DNA from: Saprospiraceae bacterium
GTDB taxonomy: Bacteria; Bacteroidota; Bacteroidia; Chitinophagales; Saprospiraceae
Direction of reading: 5' to 3'
Assembly (NCBI GenBank): GCA_016710235.1
Contig: JADJLG010000001.1
Span: forward strand, 2,221,501-2,285,500
Length of the DNA stretch: 64,000 bases
In this document: positions 28,243 through 35,969 of the stretch, in pieces
Position numbering within the stretch: position 1 is the first letter of the stretch
Layout: every line of letters begins with the position of its first letter
Notes under the pieces: model-generated
Database searches by the model: none
Seen by the model: only the letters and a program-made list of their open reading frames with translations
Told to the model about the DNA's origin: nothing
Translations under genes and position numbers: made by a program

Positions 28243-29571
28243 ATGCCTAAAGTCATCATTATAACAGATAAAGCCAACAGCTCCAGACTGAAGTTTGTAG
28301 TCGGTTTTATTGAATCCTGCTTTGATGAGCTAGTTTTTGAATTTGCTGAGAAGACTTCGGATAACAATATCAATGAGGTCTTCGTAGTTTATCATAATAA
28401 TCTTGATCATTTCCCTTCACAATCCATTGTTTGGAATCAAACCAAAGTTTTGGACTTAACTCCGGAAAGATGGCCCCTCCCTTCTTTACAGCAGGTAGGA
28501 GATTCACAAATCTTAAGATTCGGTGGCGGGCAGTTTGATTTACCTGCAGCGGTATTTTGGATGCTAGCAAGGGTAGAAGAATATACTTCAATTATAAAAG
28601 ATCAACATGGTAGATTTCTATGGTCAAATTCCTTACTAAGTCGGGAATGGAAGCCTGTTAAACCTCTTGTGGATGAATGGGTGGATGAATGGGCAAATGC
28701 GATGGCCTTAAAATTTGGATTTAAATTGTCCAGAAAACCCGAACAGAAATCTTGGTCTGTGGGTATTGATATCGACAATGCATGGAAATACAGAGGAAAA
28801 GCTTCCTGGAAAATATTTGCTGGTTTTTTTCGTGATTTTCTGATTCTCAGGATGAAGAAATGGGTTCAAAGATTGTTTTACCTGACAGGAAGTTCAAAAG
28901 ATCCTTACGATGTATATTCAGACATAAAGCAGTGGAACTTTGAGTATAATCGGCTAATTTATTTTGTGCTGGCGGGAAAAACAAACAAGTACGACGGACC
29001 TGTGTACAGTACATTGGAACAGTTTGATACTTTAATCAAAACCCTTTCAGAACAACACTTGGTCGGTGTCCATCCATCATACGACTATCTGGAATCAAAT
29101 GAGCTGTTAAAAGCACAAATCAACAAATTGGCATCTATAACCAGGTCTAAAATTATCTCAAATAGGTTCCATTATTTGCGACTTAAACTGCCCGATTCCT
29201 ACAGGTTTTTAGAGGGAGCTGGAATAGAGCGAGACTATTCTATGGGATTTGCGGATCAAATTGGTTTTCGTACAGGAACTTGCAGGATTCACAAGTGGTA
29301 TGATGTAAGACAGGAAAGGGTATCAGAGCTTTGGATTATACCTTTTTGTTTGATGGATCGGACCTTGAAAGATTATTTAAAATTGGATCCGGGAGAGGCG
29401 ATTGATACTGCGACATTGGCCTTTGAACAGGTAAAAAAATTTAAAGGTCACGCTCACATAATTTGGCACAATAGTTCATTTGACTGGGCTGAAGATTGGA
29501 ATGGGTGGGAGTATGTATTTAGAGAAATTATGGTAAAAATGCAAATGATATTTGAAGAGTCTAGGTCTTGA
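28243..29571 (+). CDS. DUF7033 polysaccharide-deacetylase-like protein
   Basis: I recognise this as the Bacteroidota family with an N-terminal DUF7033 region linked to a polysaccharide-deacetylase-like fold. The likely start is the ATG at 28243 (442 aa; MPKVIIITDKANS). The region RFGGGQFDLPAAVFWMLARVEEY is typical of the N-terminal domain. Later stretches such as GIDIDNAWKYRGK, VGVHPSYDY, SNRFHYLRLKLPDSY and GFADQIGFRTGTCR follow the deacetylase-like part. Catalytic residues could not be assigned with certainty. The gene diverges from the frameshifted barrel gene, with 52 bp between the starts. A role in cell-surface glycan modification is inference. Confidence 0.75.
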   Translation: MPKVIIITDKANSSRLKFVVGFIESCFDELVFEFAEKTSDNNINEVFVVYHNNLDHFPSQSIVWNQTKVLDLTPERWPLPSLQQVGDSQILRFGGGQFDLPAAVFWMLARVEEYTSIIKDQHGRFLWSNSLLSREWKPVKPLVDEWVDEWANAMALKFGFKLSRKPEQKSWSVGIDIDNAWKYRGKASWKIFAGFFRDFLILRMKKWVQRLFYLTGSSKDPYDVYSDIKQWNFEYNRLIYFVLAGKTNKYDGPVYSTLEQFDTLIKTLSEQHLVGVHPSYDYLESNELLKAQINKLASITRSKIISNRFHYLRLKLPDSYRFLEGAGIERDYSMGFADQIGFRTGTCRIHKWYDVRQERVSELWIIPFCLMDRTLKDYLKLDPGEAIDTATLAFEQVKKFKGHAHIIWHNSSFDWAEDWNGWEYVFREIMVKMQMIFEESRS

Positions 29572-29937
29572 TCCATGATTAAAAAAATGAGTGGGAGCAA
29601 GAATTGCTGAAGCTCTTTCATCCCACTCTGCTTTCCGGTTTAAATGCCACAATAATGATCTTTCACAATTCCTGCTTCCAAATTTTAGAAGAAACAAGTC
29701 ATTGTATATCTGCATTGAACAGACCAAGTTCCTAACAATAAAACTGTTGACGACAACTTTTTCAATATAAATATTCTAAAAGATTTAAAATGCTGCCTGA
29801 GCATTACATATTTTTAAAATCTTTCAAAAAATTGAGTACAGGCACACTCGCCTTGACTTTACATGAAAATTATATGAAGAAAACATATTAATGAAAAATA
29901 TTCTTTCTGATTACCTTTGCTGCCAAAATTTAAAAAT
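29572..29937. other. 366-bp gap with a nested inverted repeat and a promoter box
   Basis: GAGTGGGA (29589-29596) pairs with TCCCACTC (29621-29628), and a smaller AGCAA/TTGCT hairpin lies inside it (29596-29608). No T-tract follows, so this is not a classical terminator. The right end holds a promoter box listed separately. The remainder is A/T-rich with no convincing gene. Confidence 0.55.
29912..29919 (+). promoter_or_regulatory. Bacteroidota -7 box (TACCTTTG)
   Basis: This exact TAnnTTTG match lies 18 bases before the ATG at 29938 and probably drives the downstream envelope cluster. No clear -33 TTTG is seen. Confidence 0.5.
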
Positions 29938-30735
29938 ATGATCTCAAAACACATAACGCTTGGACTCTTATTTTTAGTAGCTTTTGCTTTTATTCAAGGC
30001 GTCCCGGAGCCAAGAAATCCGGACCTTGGACGAACAGGGGCTCCCGGGGAAACCACATGTGAAAGTGCGGGTTGTCATAGTGGAGGAGCTTTTGTGGGCA
30101 CAGTTTCTATTTCAGGTGTACCGGATACGGTTTTGCCGAGTACCAGTTATGCCATTACCCTAACACAAAAGAGCAATGCTGTCACCTCCGGTTTTGAACT
30201 CACAGTCTTGGATGGTGCTATTAAAAAAGCTGGAAATTTAACCGCCGGATCCGGAAGCAACATCGGAAATCTGTTGGGCAAACAGTATATCAGACAATCA
30301 AATGCTGTTAGACTGTCCTCTGGTAGCTCCTCATGGACTTTTAACTGGACGTCTCCTGCAACAGTAACTCAGGCAGATTCTATAGTGTTTTATTTCGTAA
30401 GCCTCGCAGCTAACGGAGTGAATGGAGAAAGAGGAGACAATGCTTTAGTCGGAAAGAAAAAAGTTGTACTCAAAACAACCACTGCATCTAGTGATCTTTC
30501 AAATTCCAAAAAAGCTGCGGTTTGCAGTTTGGGACAAGGGGCTTATAAAATAACTGATGCTGAAGGCATCGATGAAATAAGAGCTTTGGATTTGAATGGA
30601 AAGCTTTTAAAATATGAAAAAGCAGACCACCAAATTGACTTTGTATTCAAACTAGAAGCTATCCCTTCAGGAGTAGTATTGTTTGAAGTCAAAAATAAGT
30701 TAGGGAAGTCTACCCTGTTGAGAAGTATTCTGTAA
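29938..30735 (+). CDS. Choice-of-anchor V domain protein with T9SS sorting tail
   Basis: The protein (265 aa from the ATG at 29938) has a signal peptide ending near FIQG. It then shows the PEPRNPDLGRTGAPGETTC segment and a CESAGCHSGG motif, which recalls the CxxCH-type start of the choice-of-anchor V family, here with three residues between the cysteines. The middle is a beta-sandwich-like region (YAITLTQKSNAVTSGFELTVLD). The last 70 residues (GAYKITDAEGIDEIRALDLNGKLL to TLLRSIL) resemble a type A T9SS sorting domain. The CxxxCH pattern could bind heme or metal, but this is unproven. It leads a cluster with yceI, DUF5777 and Rieske genes. Confidence 0.75.
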   Translation: MISKHITLGLLFLVAFAFIQGVPEPRNPDLGRTGAPGETTCESAGCHSGGAFVGTVSISGVPDTVLPSTSYAITLTQKSNAVTSGFELTVLDGAIKKAGNLTAGSGSNIGNLLGKQYIRQSNAVRLSSGSSSWTFNWTSPATVTQADSIVFYFVSLAANGVNGERGDNALVGKKKVVLKTTTASSDLSNSKKAAVCSLGQGAYKITDAEGIDEIRALDLNGKLLKYEKADHQIDFVFKLEAIPSGVVLFEVKNKLGKSTLLRSIL

Positions 30736-30764
30736 TTTTAACAAAGAATTAGCTTTGTTAAAAT
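30735..30764 (+). repeat. Perfect inverted repeat between choice-of-anchor V and yceI genes
   Basis: ATTTTAACAAAG (30735-30746) and CTTTGTTAAAAT (30753-30764) form a 12-bp perfect stem with a 6-base loop, beginning at the last base of the stop codon. It could be a weak terminator or attenuator, or an operator for the yceI group. The stem is A/T-rich and no long T-tract follows. Confidence 0.55.
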
Positions 30765-30805
30765 CATAAGTGAATAGCTTTACATGTTATTAGGTAAAAA
30801 AAATA

Positions 30806-31378
30806 ATGAAAACCATTTCGCTTTTATTTTTTGGCCTTTTCTTGATTGCTCAGATTAAATTGGATGCTCAGGCCACCAAGTTTTATTCTAAGAATACAAA
30901 TATTGTTTTCGACGCAACTACCAAAACTTCTCCTGAAAAAATTTCCGGTAGTACAGCAAAAGCAGCTACCATTGTTGATCTAGCTGCCAAGAAAATAGAT
31001 GTGTCCATGTTGGTAAAAACCTTCCATTTTGACAAAGCATTAATGGAGGAACATTTTAATGAAAATTATATGGAGTCCGATAAGTTTCCTAAGGGTGTTT
31101 TTAAAGGTACTTTTGAAACTGGAAGTGGATTCGATATCAACAAAGAAGGTGTAACAGAAGTAAAAGTCAAAGGGGATCTCACAATTCATGGTATTAGTAA
31201 AAATATTACAGCTCCTGCTAAACTTACAATCAAGTCAGGAAAGATCGTAAAAGCGGAATGTTCATTTAACATTTCGCTGGACGATTACGGAATTAAAATT
31301 CCAAGCCTTGTAAATGATAAAGTCAACAAAACAGTTTCACTTCAAATCAAAACTGATTTAGAGCCGTTAGTCAAATAA
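30806..31378 (+). CDS. YceI-family periplasmic lipid-binding protein
   Basis: YceI proteins form a lipocalin-like barrel that binds isoprenoid-type lipids such as polyprenols or quinones. The 190-residue protein has a signal peptide ending KLDAQ. The family pattern is seen in SMLVKTFHFDKALMEEHFNENYMESDKFP (the region that closes the barrel) and in VKVKGDLTIHGISKNITAPAKL. It sits 10 bp before the DUF5777 gene and is probably co-transcribed with it and the Rieske gene, which suggests a link to quinone or electron flow (inference). Confidence 0.9.
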   Translation: MKTISLLFFGLFLIAQIKLDAQATKFYSKNTNIVFDATTKTSPEKISGSTAKAATIVDLAAKKIDVSMLVKTFHFDKALMEEHFNENYMESDKFPKGVFKGTFETGSGFDINKEGVTEVKVKGDLTIHGISKNITAPAKLTIKSGKIVKAECSFNISLDDYGIKIPSLVNDKVNKTVSLQIKTDLEPLVK

Positions 31379-31388
31379 TTCAAACCAT

Positions 31389-32285
31389 ATGAACCTACTG
31401 TCCCGTTTTTTATCAAGCCTGTTAATTTTTTGCGTATTATTCAGTTATGAAGCAAAGTGTCAAGATACTCAGTCTGATGCAGATCTTTTATTGGATTCAG
31501 AGACTGACTATGCTACGGCGAGCTTCAAAACAAATAGAGTCATCAATTTGCATTCGCTGGAAAATACAGCAGGCGGAGTTTTAGATTTTAAAATCTCTCA
31601 TAGATTTGGGACTATTGATCAAGGATTTTATGATTTGTTTGGTATTGATGCTGCTACACAAAGGATTGGATTGGATTACGGTATAACTGATAGGCTTTGT
31701 GTTGGTTTCAATAGAAATAGCGTCGATAAAGCTTATGATGGATTTATTAAGTATAAATTATTAAAGCAGAGTAAGGGAAAGGTAAATATGCCAGTTACCC
31801 TTGCATTATTGACTAGTGCGGCTGTAAAGACCATTAAGTTTACGGATCCAAGGTATTCAAAGGCTACAAGGCTCGCTTATTGTAATCAGCTGATTATTGG
31901 GCGTAAGTTTTCTGATTGGCTCAGTTTGGAATTGGTTCCTACTCATGTCAGACGAAACGTAGTGCTTACAGATCAAGAAAAATTTGATGTATTTGCCTGC
32001 GGTATTGGAGGTAGATTAAGACTTACAAGAAGGCTGGCATTAACAGGAGAATATATATACGTTTTACCCGACCAGCTTGCACCGGATTATAAAAATTCAC
32101 TCTCAGTGGGCATTGATATAGAAACTGGTGGACACATATTTCAATTGCATTTTACAAATTCAACATCCATGTCTGAATATGGATTTGTCACTGAAACTAC
32201 TGGGAAGTGGACAGATTCAGGAATCCGATTTGGATTCAATGTCTCCAGAGTATTTACTCTGGTAAATCGCAAAGACAAAAACTAA
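31389..32285 (+). CDS. DUF5777 family beta-barrel protein
   Basis: The function of this family is unknown. The 298-residue protein has a signal peptide ending AKCQ. It shows the family-typical stretches SFKTNRVINLHSLENTAGGVLDFKISHRFG, GIDAATQRIGLDYGITDRLCVGF and ILQL-type strands to the C-terminus, consistent with an outer-membrane barrel. It lies between yceI (10-bp gap) and a Rieske protein gene (13-bp gap), so the three are almost certainly one transcript. Confidence 0.85.
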   Translation: MNLLSRFLSSLLIFCVLFSYEAKCQDTQSDADLLLDSETDYATASFKTNRVINLHSLENTAGGVLDFKISHRFGTIDQGFYDLFGIDAATQRIGLDYGITDRLCVGFNRNSVDKAYDGFIKYKLLKQSKGKVNMPVTLALLTSAAVKTIKFTDPRYSKATRLAYCNQLIIGRKFSDWLSLELVPTHVRRNVVLTDQEKFDVFACGIGGRLRLTRRLALTGEYIYVLPDQLAPDYKNSLSVGIDIETGGHIFQLHFTNSTSMSEYGFVTETTGKWTDSGIRFGFNVSRVFTLVNRKDKN

Positions 32286-32298
32286 TCATACACAACAA

Positions 32299-32712
32299 AT
32301 GACAAGAAAAGATTTTCTCCAAAGAATTGGGATAGGTGCAGCATTTGTGCTGACAACAAGTTGTTTTCAATCCTGTGCAAAGGAAGTGATTGGCCCAATA
32401 GATTTTACTCTTGATCTGGACCTTCCGGCAAATGCAAAACTGAAAACAAACGGTGAGTATTTAGTGACGAACAGTTGTGTAGTGGCAAAAACCATCAATG
32501 GTGATTACGTTGCAGCGACGGTGATATGTTCGCATGAACAAAGAAAGGAAGTTTTGTATGATTCAAGTGGAGACCAGTTTTATTGCACTGCACATGGAGC
32601 GCAATTTGATCTTGCAGGCAATGGATTAAATAGCAATGGTCGTAAAGGTTTGACCATCTATAAAACTACACTCAGTACAGATGGTAGATACCTTCGCGTA
32701 TATAGTGTATAA
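32299..32712 (+). CDS. Small Rieske [2Fe-2S] domain protein
   Basis: The 137-residue protein carries a single Rieske domain. The cluster ligands are Cys77 and His79 (CSHE) and Cys96 and His99 (CTAHGAQFD), matching the Rieske pair pattern, although the first box is shorter than the usual CxHxGC. The N-terminus (TRKDFLQRIGIGAAF, then TTSCFQSC) resembles an export signal with a possible lipobox Cys; no twin Arg is seen. An exported one-electron carrier is likely. It closes the tight yceI-DUF5777-Rieske group. Confidence 0.88.
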   Translation: MTRKDFLQRIGIGAAFVLTTSCFQSCAKEVIGPIDFTLDLDLPANAKLKTNGEYLVTNSCVVAKTINGDYVAATVICSHEQRKEVLYDSSGDQFYCTAHGAQFDLAGNGLNSNGRKGLTIYKTTLSTDGRYLRVYSV

Positions 32713-32856
32713 ATGGATTCCGGTAGTATTTGATGATTTTGCTTCCACGATTTAATCTGGGTATATTTTTTGATTTGGAAGAAATTCCAAATTAATTCGG
32801 GTTTTTATAGTACAAATCAATGTCAGGAGTCTTAACTTTATGTAAATTCTCCGGAT

Positions 32857-33279
32857 ATGCTTAGAAAAATCTTATATCTACTCATTTTGGCTTTTATTGG
32901 TGCTGGAATTTATATGTATTATCAGTACAATAAACCCCATGCTACTTTAGGCGAACCCAACATGAAAGTCAATGCTGCATCATTGGTAGAAGAATTCACA
33001 AATAGTGAAGAAAACGCCATGATCAAGTATGTTGGCACAGCTGACAAAATGCTAGTCACTCAAATAGAAGGGACAATTTCAGAGATAAAGAAAGAGGGGG
33101 AGCAGACGATTATTTTCTTAGATTCAGGAAATCCCATTTCCTCAGTCTCTTGTACGCTAGATAAAAAGGAGCAGTTAAGCGGAAATTACCAAGCCGGTTC
33201 ATCTATTATATTGAAGGGATTAGTCACAGGAATACTGGGTGACGTGATCATTGATAGGTGTGTAATTGTGAATAAATAA
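32857..33279 (+). CDS. OB-fold (tRNA_anti-like) membrane-anchored protein
   Basis: This 140-residue protein has an N-terminal membrane anchor (residues 4-24) followed by a small domain. The repeated pattern IKYVGTADKMLVTQIEGTISEI and GSSIILKGLVTGILGDVIIDRCVIV fits the OB-fold family seen in Bacteroidota next to YceI proteins. Its function is unknown. It follows the Rieske gene by 144 bp and may belong to the same unit. The ATG at 32857 is the only good start. Confidence 0.75.
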   Translation: MLRKILYLLILAFIGAGIYMYYQYNKPHATLGEPNMKVNAASLVEEFTNSEENAMIKYVGTADKMLVTQIEGTISEIKKEGEQTIIFLDSGNPISSVSCTLDKKEQLSGNYQAGSSIILKGLVTGILGDVIIDRCVIVNK

Positions 33280-33320
33280 TTACTTCCTATTTCTGAACTT
33301 AATCTGGTTAATTCCTGGAA

Positions 33321-35945
33321 ATGAAAATATCGGGACTATTTATTTTCTTTTTGACACTAGTTCAGCTTTCTGCACAACCCATGATTTGCCAAAAGCCTGA
33401 GACCATGACTCCAACTTGTTTACAGGCATGTCTTATCTGCGATATTAACGGCTTTACAGGCAAAACGGGAGACGGCGGAGTAGGACAATTACCAATCGAT
33501 TTTTGTACTACTGTAAAACACAATGCCCAGTGGATTGCATTTATGGCAGGTTCTACAAATTTGACTTTGAAATTTTCAGTATTTAAATGTAGGACCGGTG
33601 CAGGTCTTGAAATTGGAATATTTGAGAGTTCTGATTGCAAAAATTTTACAAAAATTTCAAATTGTGATGGAGACGTGGCTGAAAACACAAGTACCATTTT
33701 GAAAATGACAAAACCTCTGGTCATCGGGCAATATTATTATGTTGTCATGGATGGGAACATGGATGATGTCTGTAGCTACAAAATAGATGTTTTGGATGGG
33801 ACAACTGCGGTATGGCCGCTCGATCAAAGTGGACCTATTCTGGGCCCTGATACAATTTGTAATTCCGATGTTGTAAAGTACACTACTACGCCTGTGATAG
33901 GTGGTATTTTTTATAAATGGACCCTTGATGGTAAACCTTTGGCTAATGCACTATCCGTTAATGTCCAACCAAAAGCTGATTTTACACTTTGTGTACAAGC
34001 ATCCAATGTTTGTGATACAGCAGCTGTGACATGCAAGAATGTAATTTTGCTTCAGGGTGACTCAATACATCTGGACAGACAAATTTGCACAGGAGATTGT
34101 ATGCAAGTTGGGGATTCGATATTTTGTACCAGTGGAAAGTATAAAGTAAATTTGAAGAACAATGTAGGTTGTGACAGCATCATTGATCTTAATTTAAGAT
34201 TGATTCCGGAATCCAAATCTACACTTCAATTTGATGTTTGCGAAGGAGACAGTTTGCTTGTGGGCAATCAGTTTTATAGTGCTGCTGGTATCTATACACA
34301 AAAGTATCTTTCCAGCCAATTATGTGATAGTACAGTTTATATTGAAATTTCTGCAATTTCCAAATCTTTTGGCTCAAATGAACTCACCCTGTGTGAGGGA
34401 GATACTAATTGGGTGAATGGTATTCCATATAATTCTGTAGGAACTTTCAGCCAAAAATTGAAATCATATAAAAATTGTGATAGTATATTGACGGTCAATG
34501 TGAAGATGATTCCTGACTCTCGAGCTGAAGCAAATTATACACTCTGTGAAGGGGATACATTGTGGGTCAATCAATCTGCATATTTTAAAGCTGGCGATTA
34601 TGTTGACAACTTAATAAGTTATCAAAATTGTGATAGTATTGTAATTGTTCACATCAAAACCATTTTATGTAATATTCCTGCGGTGGTGGATGTGAATCAT
34701 ATCAAATGTTTTAATGATCAGAACGGATCAGTAATTATTAAAATTGACTTGGGGAATGCGCCATTCGTTTACATGCTAAGCACTTTTCCGGGAAATTTGT
34801 TAATACAACAAGGAATTATCCAAAATTTAAACGATTCTGTTGTAATCAATAAATTGCCGGCAGGAATGTATCAAATTAATATTAAAGATAGCTATGGCAA
34901 TGAGAAAGTCATTTATACTGAAGTAAAACAGCCATTACCACTTCAGGTCCAATCCAAAATATCCGGTGATAGCGTTTATCAAATCCGTTGTAATGGAGAT
35001 GCAAATGCTTTTATAGAAGTGAATGCAAATGGTGGTACTCCGAATTATAAATACGTTTGGAACAATGGATGGAATTCAAATAGAATTTCAAATCTTGACA
35101 TTGGAAGTTATACTGTAAAAGTGCAAGATCAGAATCAATGTGAATTGATTCTTGATTTTAGCATAAAGCAACCCGAACCAATACAATTTCAAACAGCATT
35201 AAACAATCCGGATTGTTATAATGAATCATCTGGAACCATCAGCTTAAGTTCAATTTCTGGTGGTATCCCGCAATATCAATTTTCAATTGATGGCCGGACT
35301 TATAGTGACAAGGTTAAATTTGACTCCCTGTCCGATGGGAAATATACCGTTTATGTCCGCGATAGTATTGGATGTTTAAGCACTAAACGAATTGATTTAA
35401 TTGCTCCGGAGAAGAATAATTTATCAGGAAAAGAATATTATGAAATTGGTTTAGGTGATTCTGTACTATTGGACCTCTATTATTCAGGTCAATTGAAGAA
35501 CCTCAATTGGACTCCACCTGATTGGCTTTCCTGTGCCGACTGTCCTTATCCTATTGCTAAACCTTTAAAAGATTCCAAATACACCTTAAATACCACAAGT
35601 AAAGATGGTTGTCCGGATTCCCTAATAGTTTTTATCAAAGTTATAACAAATAGAGGCGTATGGGCACCAAATGTCTTTAGTCCAAATGGGGATCTTGTCA
35701 ATGATTATTTTACTTTGGTCGGAAGTAATGAAGTAAAATCAATTAAAAAACTTGAAGTTTATTCCAGGTGGGGTGAATTAATTTATTCCGGAAAAGAGCT
35801 GATTCCAAATGTCTATGGACAAGGTTGGGATGGGACATTCCGGGGTGAGAAATTAAATCCTGCTGTGTTTGTATGGCGGGCTGAGGTTGTTTTTTTGGAT
35901 GACGTCAGTTTGGAATTTTCTGGCGAAGTGACTTTACTCAAATAA
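33321..35945 (+). CDS. T9SS-secreted protein with Cys-pair and SprB repeats and CHU_C sorting domain
   Basis: This 874-residue exported protein begins with a signal peptide ending LSAQ. Residues 20-160 form a Cys-rich N-terminal domain. Four Cys-pair repeats (each with VCEGDSLLVG- or LCEGDTLWVN-like starts and CDS ends) run to about 450 and resemble those in the giant protein at 22834-26358. SprB-like repeats follow (about 456-690, CYNESSGTISLSSISGGIPQYQFSIDG). The C-terminus from about residue 780 (VFSPNGDLVNDYF to SGEVTLLK) is a CHU_C type B sorting domain. SprB repeats are known from a gliding adhesin, so adhesion is plausible. Confidence 0.87.
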   Translation: MKISGLFIFFLTLVQLSAQPMICQKPETMTPTCLQACLICDINGFTGKTGDGGVGQLPIDFCTTVKHNAQWIAFMAGSTNLTLKFSVFKCRTGAGLEIGIFESSDCKNFTKISNCDGDVAENTSTILKMTKPLVIGQYYYVVMDGNMDDVCSYKIDVLDGTTAVWPLDQSGPILGPDTICNSDVVKYTTTPVIGGIFYKWTLDGKPLANALSVNVQPKADFTLCVQASNVCDTAAVTCKNVILLQGDSIHLDRQICTGDCMQVGDSIFCTSGKYKVNLKNNVGCDSIIDLNLRLIPESKSTLQFDVCEGDSLLVGNQFYSAAGIYTQKYLSSQLCDSTVYIEISAISKSFGSNELTLCEGDTNWVNGIPYNSVGTFSQKLKSYKNCDSILTVNVKMIPDSRAEANYTLCEGDTLWVNQSAYFKAGDYVDNLISYQNCDSIVIVHIKTILCNIPAVVDVNHIKCFNDQNGSVIIKIDLGNAPFVYMLSTFPGNLLIQQGIIQNLNDSVVINKLPAGMYQINIKDSYGNEKVIYTEVKQPLPLQVQSKISGDSVYQIRCNGDANAFIEVNANGGTPNYKYVWNNGWNSNRISNLDIGSYTVKVQDQNQCELILDFSIKQPEPIQFQTALNNPDCYNESSGTISLSSISGGIPQYQFSIDGRTYSDKVKFDSLSDGKYTVYVRDSIGCLSTKRIDLIAPEKNNLSGKEYYEIGLGDSVLLDLYYSGQLKNLNWTPPDWLSCADCPYPIAKPLKDSKYTLNTTSKDGCPDSLIVFIKVITNRGVWAPNVFSPNGDLVNDYFTLVGSNEVKSIKKLEVYSRWGELIYSGKELIPNVYGQGWDGTFRGEKLNPAVFVWRAEVVFLDDVSLEFSGEVTLLK

Positions 35946-35969
35946 TTTAGAATATATTTTCCAAGTTTT

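Noticed and set aside
29476..29727. Minus-strand open frame of 83 codons after the DUF7033 gene
   Set aside because: It overlaps the end of that gene, has no signal or domain, and runs through the nested inverted repeat.
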